A DNA stretch of 64,000 nucleotides, from assembly GCF_010111755.1 (NCBI RefSeq), contig NC_088956.1:893516-957515 (forward strand), read 5' to 3'. Every line of letters begins with the position of its first letter. Position 1 is the first letter of the stretch. This document shows, in pieces, positions 30,159 to 40,252 of the stretch. Both the position numbers and the translations under genes were made by a program. This stretch comes from Nakaseomyces glabratus. Lineage: Eukaryota > Ascomycota > Saccharomycetes > Saccharomycetales > Saccharomycetaceae. The notes below the pieces were generated by a model that worked only from the letters and a program-made list of their open reading frames with translations, had not been told where the DNA came from and searched no databases.

Positions 30159-30389
30159 TTTTGCATCTCTAACTAGTATTTTATTCCTGTAAAACTATTA
30201 ATACGATATATTCCAAGTATACTGCTATGAGCTACTAATCATACTATTAATGTTTGTTTGTTATCATTCTCAGGGATGATCAAATACTCATATAAGCAAC
30301 TACTGGCTATCAACTATATTAAATACATAAACTACTTAACGTTAAACATAAATCTTCTCCTCTATAAATTTAGGAAGATTATAAGATCA

Positions 30390-31937
30390 TTATTCTTCAA
30401 CTGCCATGGATACAATGTCATCAAATCTAACAGATGTAGATCTATTTCTACCCAGTGCTGCAGGGGCTTCAAGTTCAAATTCTTTACTATTCTTAAGCAT
30501 TTCCTTCAAATCTGGTTTTCGATTTCTAATAGACGACTTTCTGCGCAAATCACTACTACTTCCTCCATTACTTCTCTGAAGGGCAATTGGGGATGTAACG
30601 TTCAGCCCAGATCGTAAACTAACTTCAGAGCTGGAATTAGAATTCAAAACAGTTTCTCTTATCGAGACTGCATTTTTTTTTCTCAATTCGATTTCTTTTG
30701 CACAGCGATCACAATTACATATAAAACCCCAATTAACTCTCAGTTCTCTTCTTCGCAAACTGACGCCATGAAGAGGATTAACATAAGTTGTAACCAATTC
30801 CTCGTCTTTTTTTATAAATTTCCTTGCGTACACTTTTAGTTCAAGCTTATTGTTTATATCATATCGCACATTAGGTTCACAGTTATGATTTAGGAATGAA
30901 TAAAGAAAATATAACTGACCCGAAAGTTGATTGATATGAAATCTTCCAAGATACTCTAAAAAAACTTCATATCCCATTTCTGCTGTATCTGGAAATGTTC
31001 TAATAAATAAGTCAAATGCTTTTTTCCAAAGCGGTTCAGGATTCTCTTCCTTTAGGGACCCTATTTCTGCATCAAATGTCCCACCAATATTATTTGAATC
31101 ACTTGATTCATATCTTACACGCTGTGAGATTTTTGCCAACGCTTCAAATTGTTGGTTAATCTCATCAGATTGTGCTTTATCTATAAGAGATGCGGCGTGA
31201 ATCACACCAATAGAGTATGCCGCAACAAAAATATTTTCCTGGCAATGCCTTTCAAACATATTCCAATCCATTGGTCTTATGTTTTTATTTTTTGATCCAA
31301 AATGCTTTAGATATGGATGTGTGATATCCTTCTGTTTGCAATTTGTGCTACACCATATCGAATTACATCCATTACAGTCCAACCCATGTAGCATGGTAAA
31401 ATGCGAGCTGTTACTCAAAGAAACACCACACATTGAACATGACTTTCCACTACGAATAAGTTTCAATTTGTCCATTGGAGGTACCATAGCAATGGGGACC
31501 TTTTCATGAAACAAAAGTTCACCTTGCTGAATATCTCTAGTTGCGTACAAACCTCTTCCCTTTCTGAGCTCTTCACATTCCCTTATTTCAACTTTACTTG
31601 GAAGTTTGTCATTGACCAGATGCATCACTTCAGATATGTCAGGAAATTCAATCTTGTCATTGTATGAGTCCATCTGCGAGTCATCTACCGAGTACAAATT
31701 ATTCGATACAAGGACATCCTCCAGAGTATTGATGTCGAATTGCCAGTCCGTATTTCTGATTTTCATCTTATCATACAAGTGAGGAAGATCAAGATCCTCG
31801 GCAGCTGGTTCTTCTTTCCATAGCAACACAACGTCATCTCTGATCTGTTCCTTACTTGGCGTTATTGGCTTCCCTGGTAGAGAAGGCTCTGAATCGTTAA
31901 GTGTAAGTGTTTGAATTTTCAACTGACTCACACTCAT
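30390..31937 (-). CDS. SET5: SET-domain histone methyltransferase Set5
   Basis: A 515-residue protein starting at the ATG at 31937 (MSVSQLKIQT); one more upstream codon in frame is a TTG. It has a split SET domain (~115-420). The N-SET glycine motif GRGLYA is near residue 128. The inserted MYND-like zinc finger (Cys167, Cys170, Cys188, Cys191, Cys196, Cys200 with a following His) interrupts it. The active-site NHNCEPN starts at ~350, and a post-SET-like CNCDRC lies near the end of the domain. The C-terminus is Ser-rich. S. cerevisiae Set5 methylates histone H4 on Lys5, Lys8 and Lys12. Length is near the 526 aa of the S. cerevisiae protein. It is convergent with SKN7, as in S. cerevisiae. Conserved VIII order then pauses while two chromosome V orthologues intervene. 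Confidence 0.95.
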   Translation of the reverse strand: MSVSQLKIQTLTLNDSEPSLPGKPITPSKEQIRDDVVLLWKEEPAAEDLDLPHLYDKMKIRNTDWQFDINTLEDVLVSNNLYSVDDSQMDSYNDKIEFPDISEVMHLVNDKLPSKVEIRECEELRKGRGLYATRDIQQGELLFHEKVPIAMVPPMDKLKLIRSGKSCSMCGVSLSNSSHFTMLHGLDCNGCNSIWCSTNCKQKDITHPYLKHFGSKNKNIRPMDWNMFERHCQENIFVAAYSIGVIHAASLIDKAQSDEINQQFEALAKISQRVRYESSDSNNIGGTFDAEIGSLKEENPEPLWKKAFDLFIRTFPDTAEMGYEVFLEYLGRFHINQLSGQLYFLYSFLNHNCEPNVRYDINNKLELKVYARKFIKKDEELVTTYVNPLHGVSLRRRELRVNWGFICNCDRCAKEIELRKKNAVSIRETVLNSNSSSEVSLRSGLNVTSPIALQRSNGGSSSDLRRKSSIRNRKPDLKEMLKNSKEFELEAPAALGRNRSTSVRFDDIVSMAVEE

Positions 31938-34210
31938 CAATCAATAAAATCGCTTTTATCTTCTATTCTCTTTACTGTCCTAAAGTTCCAAATGGAAAAT
32001 AACTGGTATGCCTTTAATTCTTTGTTCTTACCTTTTTCTATTGCCTTTGCTTCTTGTGCACAGGGCAGATACTACCAAAATTATAGAAATATAACCAAAG
32101 CAATGACTGTTTAGCAAAATCAGTTAGACAAATTAAAATAGTATCTACACTAAACCAACGAGTTTTTTTTTTTTAAGAATACCACACAGAATCAATCGAT
32201 GCTAAATTATTAACAAATTTTGCTAATACTTGTACACTAGCTAAATTTTTCAGTGTCTATTTTTGTTTTTACTTTTGTTTTAATTTTTCTTCTGAATGAA
32301 AAATATTGTAAACTTCTATTCGAAGTTAGGAATAATATAGAAAGCTCTGATTTTGATTTTTTTTTCCAATTACAGGTAATTGATTTTTAAATAAAACTAA
32401 AACATAACCAATTGACCCTCCGCTTATTTGGCCCAGTATTACTCACTAGCTTAGAAAATATCAAAAAAAAATTTCAAAGGATTATTTTCTTCTGTTTTCT
32501 TCTTCGTTTCCCTTGCATCCATTAAAAATCGAAGGAATGGACCCAAATCCGCAGAGTATCTCACTTTGAATGAAGATATAAGAGAATATGCTCCAAAGAA
32601 ACAGGAGCAGAGGAGAATAATGTAGAATACATAATAAATAGTTTCCCACACAATCACAAGTGCTTGTAAGAAATGCGAAGATCAGGAAAAAAAAACGATT
32701 ATAAATAATGCACAATACAAGGGAAGCTGCACTTGTTTTGCATGGAAGTCTCATCTACTCCTCCACTTCTCCCTAACAAATGTAGGTATTAAAGAAAAAC
32801 TGGACTTTGCCAAAAAACCACTGAGAGAGATAAAACCCAAAAAACAGGAAGTTATAGAGAAAGACGAAGTCAGGGTGGGGGGTAGGGGGAGAAGTGAACC
32901 TCCAAGAGAACCTCCCCAAACAGGATGAGCAGTGGAGTCAGCTCTATGCCATACACTTGTATAGCAATACTTCCGGCAAAATCTTCTGTACACACATTAT
33001 ATAGTAAAAAATCCAACACAACCAACCTCTATCCCCCCCCAAACTCTTATCTAAACTATGTAAACGGAAGATAATATCAGAGTACTGTCGTTTCCAACTG
33101 CTCTGAAAGTATATGATAGTTAGGGATGCCCTGATTACTGTCAATACTTTGGCCACAATCTGTGACTACTCTTGTTATATATATAGAACTAAACTTCTAG
33201 TATAGGTTATAATCTGTAATAAGATGTATCCAATACAGATTAGATGCTCAATTCAGTGATTACGTCATTTTTATGGGCAAGATAGTCCCTTCAAAAGAGA
33301 AGGCCAAAAATTACGTGCTTTGCCATCGAAACACAGGAGGGCCAAAAAGGTTGTGGGATATGAAGTAGACATGCCTATCCTCTTAATATGACGTATTAGA
33401 ACAGAGCCGACACAAACGCTCGGTTGCTATTCCAGTTTGTGTTGCTGGCTTCATTAGTATTTTTTCATTTTCGTATGGTAAAAAGTAATACAGAATAAAA
33501 ACAATGATGTACCGTTGTTAATTTTTGTAATGAGGAACAACCATTAACCACATTTTCCCTTCATTGAAGAGTTTATAGAATGCTGCGGTGAGCCACTATA
33601 AACAGCTATTCATTAACTCTACATTACTGAGCTCTTGCACAATCGTAGAAAGGTCAACAACCTACGATTATAGATAGTGTAGTAAATTCAAACCTTGCTG
33701 ATGCGGACCAATCGATAAGTAAAGCATTATCAAGCTAATTCTTTGAGATAAGCTATGCAATCTACAAGCATCAAAAGATTAACAGCGCAGTTGCGTACTA
33801 GGACTTGGTATTGCTACCCTTAACCAAAGTCACATGACTCAGAAGATTCTTAGGTGAGTCCTTAAACAGTGTTCCCAAGCATTCCTGAGTAAGGAGAAGT
33901 GTCCTGGAGTTTGGCGAGTTCTTAAATTGGTACCGAAAGTAGTGAGTTAAGAAGGGGGTAGGGTTTAAACAATAGAAAGTAAACAGTCGACAATCAGCGT
34001 TCTTCATTGTTAACTATTGGTGAGTAGTAGAACTCTTTTATACTCATCTCACATTCTCATTTTTGTGAGAAGCTATATTCGTTGTTCTATAGTCAGTTGA
34101 GTTGACCAGTTGTCCCTTCGAACATTGTCAACTTGGAAAACCATTGGAACTTTCCATATCATAAAAACAGTCACTGAACATAAATCTGAACGACATCTGA
34201 AACATTAAAG
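31938..34210. other. SET5-FMP10 intergenic region
   Basis: About 2.3 kb without a credible gene. The first ~550 bp are very AT-rich with A/T runs (32162-32175, 32353-32367, 32463-32471). A G/C-rich patch at 32870-33050 has long G and C runs, including one AGGGG (32884-32888). A perfect TCACATGA (within 33829-33838) could bind a Cbf1-type factor. Confidence 0.5.
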
Positions 34211-34969
34211 ATGATATTAAGCAGTATAAGAGCAACTGGACGTGCTTTGCCAAGAAATCTGAGTATCAAGCATATTACAAGGGGCCGGTTGTCCTCATCC
34301 ATGCCTGAGTTCACAATCAATAAGACCAGAAAATCACCAAAATGGGTACCCATTACTATATTTGGAGCCACATTTGGTATGGGGTGGTTCTTCACACAAC
34401 ACATGACTTTCACAGATCTCATGGCATATTGGCGTTATGACTCCCTGCCGGAAGATGCACAGGAGGTGAAGGACTATAAGTTACAGTTGTATAATAAATG
34501 TGAAAAGCTGCCTGTAGTTAAACAACTAGGAAAAGCCGGATATGTTGAGATATTTCCACCAAGAAGAAAAGAAGATCTACTGATTGACAGAGCACTAAGT
34601 ACTCCTGGTGGAATAGCTATTCCACCAAGATTTTTTTTCAACCCAACTACTAAAGAGACTGTAGGGATATATCATCTTGGTATGAAGTTAACTGGCTACC
34701 CTTTTATTGTACATGGCGGTATATTAGCTACTATCATGGAGGATTTAATGAGGGAAAGCGTTAAACTGATTACACAGAAAACTGACGAAAAGATAAACGA
34801 CCTCTCAATCTCATACAAGTTCCCTACTTTAGCTAATCAATTTGTTATCGTCAGGACCACACAACATGAGACATTTGGAAAGAATATCAAATTAACAGCA
34901 GAAGTTATGGACCAAACGGGTAACAGGACACTTATTAAAGGTCGCGGATCCTTCAGTGCCTCAAAGTAA
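34211..34969 (+). CDS. FMP10: Mitochondrial hotdog-fold thioesterase-like protein (Fmp10)
   Basis: A 252-residue protein. The N-terminal ~30 residues are Arg/Ser-rich and lack acidic residues (MILSSIRATGRALPRNLSIK), like a mitochondrial presequence. A hydrophobic segment follows (~45-62, WVPITIFGATFGMGWFF). The C-terminal half carries a thioesterase superfamily hotdog domain (about 150-250) with the diagnostic helix HGGILATIMEDLM (168-180). YER182W/FMP10 in S. cerevisiae (244 aa) was found in purified mitochondria; its substrate is unknown, so a thioesterase activity here is an inference from the fold. The neighbouring FAU1 and, beyond BAT1, TOG1 match the YER182W-YER184C order. Confidence 0.87.
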   Translation: MILSSIRATGRALPRNLSIKHITRGRLSSSMPEFTINKTRKSPKWVPITIFGATFGMGWFFTQHMTFTDLMAYWRYDSLPEDAQEVKDYKLQLYNKCEKLPVVKQLGKAGYVEIFPPRRKEDLLIDRALSTPGGIAIPPRFFFNPTTKETVGIYHLGMKLTGYPFIVHGGILATIMEDLMRESVKLITQKTDEKINDLSISYKFPTLANQFVIVRTTQHETFGKNIKLTAEVMDQTGNRTLIKGRGSFSASK

Positions 34970-35127
34970 GCTTATTTGGTGGTATAATTATTTATTACGA
35001 TCTGTGTTTCTATGTTATTGAAGCTAGAGACCATTTTTCAACTATACATGTATATAAACTAATTGATATTTATAATCGTTTTTCTTTGTTTTGTTCAAGA
35101 AAATCATAAGGTACATTATTGAGTCTC

Positions 35128-35817
35128 CTACATTGTAATAGGTTTATTGCGCCAATGTATTGAACCATCCCCCACAAGAATGCAGTCCAGAAAATAGTCA
35201 TGTGCATCCATTGGTATATCTTCTACTATTTGTTGCTTCAGTGCTATACCAATAAGCAAAGGGAGTTGGTTACTATGCTGGAGCTTATATCTACTGAAAA
35301 AATCATCGTAGTAACCTGCTCCATGGCCCAATCTGCTACATCCACTTGTGAAAGCAACTCCTGGGACAAGAATTGCATCTAACATAGGTGGTAGAGGAGA
35401 TAACTTCTCATCCTCTATGTCAGGTTCTTTTAAGTTATACTTCCCTTTAGGACTTAAACTTAAGACATGGTCATGGGAGTCCATCTCATGAAATGTAAGA
35501 TGTGGATGATCTTTCATATTCCCAGGATTCTTCGAGTCATTTCTAAGTTGAACATGCCCTGTTAATTTTGTATGTGTACATCTTGGGAGGTAAACTTTTT
35601 TACCAGCTTCAAATAGTGACTCAATAATATTTCCTGTGTCCAATTCACCAGTGTCCATACTCATATAGCAAGCTACATTTTGTTTTCCTTCCAGAATTGG
35701 CATTAAATTATCTCTTATACACTCGCTTTGTGATATTATCTCTTCCCTGCTAATCTTGCCAAGGGTCTGCCCCATGTGCTTTCTAAGCTGTTGTTTAACT
35801 GCGAGCATCTCGTTCAT
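35128..35817 (-). CDS. FAU1: 5-formyltetrahydrofolate cyclo-ligase (5,10-methenyl-THF synthetase)
   Basis: A 229-residue member of the 5-FTHF cyclo-ligase family. It has the N-terminal helix with KQQLRKHM, the central CYMSMDTGELDT strand region and the signature glycine-rich ATP/folate loop GCSRLGHGAGYYDDF (~159-173). The enzyme uses ATP to convert 5-formyl-THF to 5,10-methenyl-THF, returning stored folate to one-carbon metabolism. Length is a little over the S. cerevisiae protein (211 aa). A second in-frame Met at residue 4 could also serve as start. It is convergent with FMP10, as for YER182W/YER183C, and divergent from BAT1. Confidence 0.93.
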   Translation of the reverse strand: MNEMLAVKQQLRKHMGQTLGKISREEIISQSECIRDNLMPILEGKQNVACYMSMDTGELDTGNIIESLFEAGKKVYLPRCTHTKLTGHVQLRNDSKNPGNMKDHPHLTFHEMDSHDHVLSLSPKGKYNLKEPDIEDEKLSPLPPMLDAILVPGVAFTSGCSRLGHGAGYYDDFFSRYKLQHSNQLPLLIGIALKQQIVEDIPMDAHDYFLDCILVGDGSIHWRNKPITM

Positions 35818-36441
35818 ATATCATAATCAATATTGGGTGAGTGCGCGCGTGATGGAATAAAACTCTAAGACCGAATTGTGGTTTCTAAATTGTAGTACAA
35901 TTTCGATTTAAAAAAATCATAGAGGTATCCAGCCAGGAGTCTAAGAACCGTATTACCAACAAAATAAATCACTCAGACACAATGATCAAAAACCTGTGCC
36001 ATCCCGAACATGAAAATCTGTTTTTCCTTGGATCAATGCATCCATTGTCCATTACTCACAGTTAGTGAATACAAGGTTATCGTAGCACATCCTCCCAGAG
36101 GATAGGATCAAGCCTTTGGTGAACTAATGCAATACACCGGTAACGGCCCAATAATATAATGAGTCAGGTCGATGAGCTTAACCTTTTCGGGACCTCCTTG
36201 TAACTCGCGAAAGACCTGTTTGTACACACAAAGCTTTGAAAAAAAAAATGAAAAACTGACAAAAAAAGAAATTACATATCATCTCAAGAAATCAGTCAAC
36301 TGCAAAAGTATATATAATAACTGGATAAAATTCAGAGTTTCTTACGTCTTCTCAAGTTGCTAGTACTAATCGCTCAAGGATTATTCTACCAGTACATAGA
36401 TTTGATTGTGAGCTACAAAAGCTGGTCATATCTTAAAAAAA
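35818..36441. other. Divergent promoter region FAU1 / BAT1
   Basis: 624 bp. It contains a Leu3-like element, a perfect Gcn4 site and a TATA box (TATATATAA, 36309-36317, ~125 bp before the BAT1 ATG), described below. No gene. Confidence 0.6.
36137..36166 (+). promoter_or_regulatory. Leu3-like and Gcn4 sites of BAT1
   Basis: CCGGTAACGG (36137-36146) matches the Leu3 consensus CCGGNNCCGG at all but one position. TGAGTCA (36160-36166) is a perfect Gcn4 site 13 bp further on. Both regulate branched-chain amino acid genes in yeast. They are ~275-305 bp before BAT1 and could also affect FAU1. Confidence 0.7.
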
Positions 36442-37629
36442 ATGATGCTGAACTCTAGACTAGCGTTTGCTAGTATAAGCAGAAATTTCGGCCTTGCTAG
36501 AAGGTCAATTGCCAGCTTGGATGCCTCTAAACTGAAAGTTACAAAGAAAACACCACCATCACAACCCAGACCTAATGATGAGCTTGTTTTTGGTCAGACA
36601 TTTACTGATCACATGCTTACAATTGAATGGACTAAAGAGAAAGGTTGGGATATCCCGGAAATCAAGCCATATGGAAACTTGACCCTAGATCCATCTTCTT
36701 GTGTATTCCACTACGCCTTTGAGCTTTTTGAAGGTTTAAAAGCTTACAGGACCCCAGACAATAAGATTACTATGTTTAGACCAGATATGAATATGATTCG
36801 TATGAACAAATCTGCAGCTCGAATCTGTTTACCTACATTTGATAGCGAAGAGTTGATCAAATTAATGGGCAAGCTAATTGAACAGGACAAACATTTGGTT
36901 CCAACTGGAACTGGCTACTCATTGTACATCAGACCAACTTTGATTGGTACCACAAATGGCCTAGGTGTCGGTACTCCAGACAGAGCATTGCTTTTTGTCA
37001 TAACCTCTCCAGTTGGTCCTTATTATAAGACTGGTTTCAAAGCTGTCAGGCTAGAAGCTACTGACTACGCAACCAGAGCTTGGCCAGGTGGTGTTGGTGA
37101 CAAGAAGTTGGGTGCAAACTATGCTCCATGTATTCTTCCACAACTTCAAGCGGCAGAAAGAGGTTATCAACAAAACCTTTGGTTATTCGGTCCCGAAAAA
37201 CATGTGACAGAAGTCGGTACTATGAATGTATTCTTTGCCTTCAAAAATTCTGTTACCGGAAAGAAAGAACTTGTGACGGCTCCATTAGATGGTACTATTT
37301 TGGAAGGTGTTACAAGAGACTCCATATTGACACTTACAAGACAAAACTTAGATCCAAACGAATGGGAAATTAATGAACGTTACTATAGCATTAATGAAGT
37401 TGCTGAAAGAGCTGCGAAGGGTGAGCTATTAGAAGCTTTTGGCGCCGGTACCGCTGCTGTTGTTTCACCAATTAAGGCTATCGGATGGCAAGGAAAAGAT
37501 ATTGATGTGCCATTGATACCTGGTGAACAATCTGGTCCAATAACTAAACAAGTGGCCCAATGGATTGCTGATATTCAATATGGAAGAGTAAAACATGGTA
37601 ACTGGTCAAGAGTAGTAGCTCAATTATAG
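36442..37629 (+). CDS. BAT1: Mitochondrial branched-chain amino acid aminotransferase
   Basis: A 395-residue class IV (fold-type IV) PLP aminotransferase. The N-terminus (MMLNSRLAFASISRNFGLAR) is an Arg-containing, acid-free amphipathic presequence, indicating the mitochondrial isoform. The PLP lysine is Lys222 in GGVGDKKLGANYAP; FEGLKAYR and the TNVFF-like MNVFFAF strand are also present. It interconverts leucine, isoleucine and valine with their 2-keto acids using glutamate/2-oxoglutarate. Length nearly equals S. cerevisiae Bat1 (393 aa). By S. cerevisiae order BAT1 (YHR208W) should follow SET5 (YHR207C); here FMP10 and FAU1 lie between them. A Leu3-like/Gcn4 pair and TATA box lie upstream. 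Confidence 0.97.
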   Translation: MMLNSRLAFASISRNFGLARRSIASLDASKLKVTKKTPPSQPRPNDELVFGQTFTDHMLTIEWTKEKGWDIPEIKPYGNLTLDPSSCVFHYAFELFEGLKAYRTPDNKITMFRPDMNMIRMNKSAARICLPTFDSEELIKLMGKLIEQDKHLVPTGTGYSLYIRPTLIGTTNGLGVGTPDRALLFVITSPVGPYYKTGFKAVRLEATDYATRAWPGGVGDKKLGANYAPCILPQLQAAERGYQQNLWLFGPEKHVTEVGTMNVFFAFKNSVTGKKELVTAPLDGTILEGVTRDSILTLTRQNLDPNEWEINERYYSINEVAERAAKGELLEAFGAGTAAVVSPIKAIGWQGKDIDVPLIPGEQSGPITKQVAQWIADIQYGRVKHGNWSRVVAQL

Positions 37630-37744
37630 GATCTTATAGTAAATCAGTAGTTAAATTGTCATGACATTTCATTGGTTATATATACGTTAAATTAATTGCC
37701 TAATATAGATATAATCCTTACTGTAAAGCCTCTAGCGACTTACA

Positions 37745-40252
37745 TCATAAAGACGGGTTGTTCATATCTGCATGATGATCAAGACTTAAACTTGGCATCG
37801 TATCATTACCAGAAGGCTTCCTTAAATCCAAACTTTCAAGAAAGTCCGTATAAACCGAGGCAAATGAATCTGAATTAAGCAATGCCTCGAATGTGACATC
37901 TTGTAATTCTTGTGCTGGCCCCCCATTCATTTTATAATTCGTGTCTATGTGGTCTTGATGTACAGTCGAAGACACAGTGGATGTAGCCTCAATACTAGAA
38001 GGTGTAGCCGAACTCTGTACTTCGGATTCTAACTGTTTCATCTTTTGTAGTATTTTATCACCCATCATTTCTCGGAAATGATCTATCAAATGGGCTTGAT
38101 AAGATCCAGCAACGTTTAACTCTAACAGTGACTTAAAAATATCTGAACTGATGTCGTTTAATTGATTATAGATTGTAGCAAAATGTGGATTACTACGTTG
38201 AAGAACTCGTAAAATTTCTTCTTCAGAAATAGATGAGTTTCTTTTCACAGCCAATTGAACGTAAACCCTACAGCAAATATAAGATAGGGAAAGACTTTGC
38301 CTACATATCAGTTCGGATAAGGGCATATTCTTGCTGTTAGAACAATTTTTCAAAGCATTAGCATTACCTAACAAATGTACAACATTGCACATCAGCAGAA
38401 TATTTTCCACAGGCTCATTTTCTGGCGACTCAATAATGCTTAGCATTAGATTGAGTATCATTAAATTAATATGCAAAAGATACCTTTCAATTAGAAATGA
38501 ATTAAAGTTAGAGACTCTTCTCAGTCCAGTTAAGGAGCATTGGTAGATATTTGTGAGAGAAATTTTCAAACACTTATCTAATAGTTCTGAGCCACTAACC
38601 TCAACACCTTTCAATCGATATATCAAACTTCCCATGGCTATTAAACATTTCATTTTTGTCTCAATAAAATAGGTCATAAATTCAGTTAATTCGTCAGTGT
38701 CTACATCAACTCCCGTTAACGATACGAAAAAATTTTCCATTTTATTCAATAAATCAATCGCAGATCTATATTCATCATAAAATTTATTAATTGTAACATC
38801 AATAGGTTTCTTAACAGATGCAAAAAGCCGATAATCAGTATACTCCTTCTTAAATAATATCTCTGAGTTAATATACTCAATATATTTTCCAAGCATAATA
38901 TACCCAAAAATTCTAATCTCCGATTCACTCATATGTCTGAAATTACACCTTTCCATCATTTCCAGGCATGTCATAGATTCATCCAAACCAGATTCCATCA
39001 ACCTTCGGGGCAACAGGCATGTAATTTTTGCATCATCGATAAGAGGCGACTTACCAGCAGATAATGAAAACCATTTATCCCACCAATAACATTCCCACCA
39101 TATTAATCTATTCTTCTCGGCAGCTACTTCAGGAAGTGATATATAATATTCCCATGAATTCAAGCCCAAATCCAATGCCCTCCTTATTGCACACGCAAGG
39201 AATTTTCCTACTGTGTAAAGTTCTTCATGCCAGTGACATATCCTTACCCAACGTAGTGTTGCGGGTATAATGATCTCATGGTGCATGTCCGCATAGAGAA
39301 TTTTACTGGAGAATTCCAATGCTAAACATGTCATTATATCCTCCAATTCAAATATTTTTGAAGACATTTGAAATGATTGTCCGACTCCAGTATAATATAG
39401 ATAACAAGTTTCCCATGCATACTCAATAAGTTTTGAAAAAAATTCTATGGGTCTCCTGGCTAACTCTTCATAAACATCTTTGGTCAGAATATCATCATTT
39501 TTGGTGGGGTTAACTTGGATGTTTAATATAGCAAACAATCCATCCAAAGTTTTACAATCACAATTAACAGCGTACTTATCGAAACACCACTCAATAGGTG
39601 TAGTCTTTTGATTGATATCCTCTTCATAATGCAATTGAGCCATATCCAAAAACTTCATATATATATACATGGTCTCTCTTGTAGAAGTGTTATTCGAGTA
39701 TGACATGAGCTTTTTAAACATCCAACTGAAACCATATTTAGAAAATATCGCCAATGTAGAATATATACCGAAGTATGGGGTAATGTTAGGTACATTATTT
39801 TTTGTCATGTCTACATTGCTAAACCTGTTCAAACGTACGGTACTGGTTTCAATAAATTGCCTTTCTAACGATCCCTCCCCATCATAATCTGCTATAGTTT
39901 CATCGTTAATATCCAAATCTACCTGTGATTGCAAGTTTGATATACTGTTTTCGATCTCTGTTAAGGTTTTACAAAGCTGACCAGACGCCTTAATCTTCTC
40001 ATTTCTTGATAGTGCTTTTGCACTTTTGTACAGCAGCCTTAACTCCCTATATAAGTCGTTATCCCTGTGATAGAATGACTTGACATGGGGGAAAGCGACC
40101 CCGTTGTAAATACAGACAGTGCTTGCTGTCATGCATGAAGAACATGGTTGATCTCCATCACATTTTACTTTCCGCTTCCTGCAAACATCACATGCTCTTA
40201 TTACTCTATCCTTCCCAGCCAGTTTGGCTTTCTTCGCGAGTGGTGGTGCCAT
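37745..40252 (-). CDS. TOG1: Zn2Cys6 transcription factor (Tog1 orthologue)
   Basis: An 835-residue fungal binuclear zinc-cluster factor. The N-terminal DNA-binding domain uses Cys21, Cys24, Cys31, Cys37, Cys40 and Cys47 (CDVCRKRKVKCDGDQPCSSC) followed by a basic linker. The middle (~250-600) is the fungal-specific 'middle homology' region, including the WWECYWWDKWFSL and ISLPEVAAEKNRLIWWEC segment. The C-terminus is Ser/Asp-rich. By position beside FMP10/FAU1 it is the YER184C orthologue; Tog1 in S. cerevisiae (794 aa) activates oleate-utilisation and oxidative-stress genes. The domain assignment is certain; the orthology rests on synteny and size, and the regulon in this species is inferred. 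It is the last internal gene before a 15-kb gene-poor region. Confidence 0.88.
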   Translation of the reverse strand: MAPPLAKKAKLAGKDRVIRACDVCRKRKVKCDGDQPCSSCMTASTVCIYNGVAFPHVKSFYHRDNDLYRELRLLYKSAKALSRNEKIKASGQLCKTLTEIENSISNLQSQVDLDINDETIADYDGEGSLERQFIETSTVRLNRFSNVDMTKNNVPNITPYFGIYSTLAIFSKYGFSWMFKKLMSYSNNTSTRETMYIYMKFLDMAQLHYEEDINQKTTPIEWCFDKYAVNCDCKTLDGLFAILNIQVNPTKNDDILTKDVYEELARRPIEFFSKLIEYAWETCYLYYTGVGQSFQMSSKIFELEDIMTCLALEFSSKILYADMHHEIIIPATLRWVRICHWHEELYTVGKFLACAIRRALDLGLNSWEYYISLPEVAAEKNRLIWWECYWWDKWFSLSAGKSPLIDDAKITCLLPRRLMESGLDESMTCLEMMERCNFRHMSESEIRIFGYIMLGKYIEYINSEILFKKEYTDYRLFASVKKPIDVTINKFYDEYRSAIDLLNKMENFFVSLTGVDVDTDELTEFMTYFIETKMKCLIAMGSLIYRLKGVEVSGSELLDKCLKISLTNIYQCSLTGLRRVSNFNSFLIERYLLHINLMILNLMLSIIESPENEPVENILLMCNVVHLLGNANALKNCSNSKNMPLSELICRQSLSLSYICCRVYVQLAVKRNSSISEEEILRVLQRSNPHFATIYNQLNDISSDIFKSLLELNVAGSYQAHLIDHFREMMGDKILQKMKQLESEVQSSATPSSIEATSTVSSTVHQDHIDTNYKMNGGPAQELQDVTFEALLNSDSFASVYTDFLESLDLRKPSGNDTMPSLSLDHHADMNNPSL

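Noticed and set aside
33829..33838. CDEI-like GTCACATGAC as part of a centromere
   Set aside because: No adjoining ~80-bp extremely AT-rich CDEII and no CDEIII-like CCGAA element on either side.
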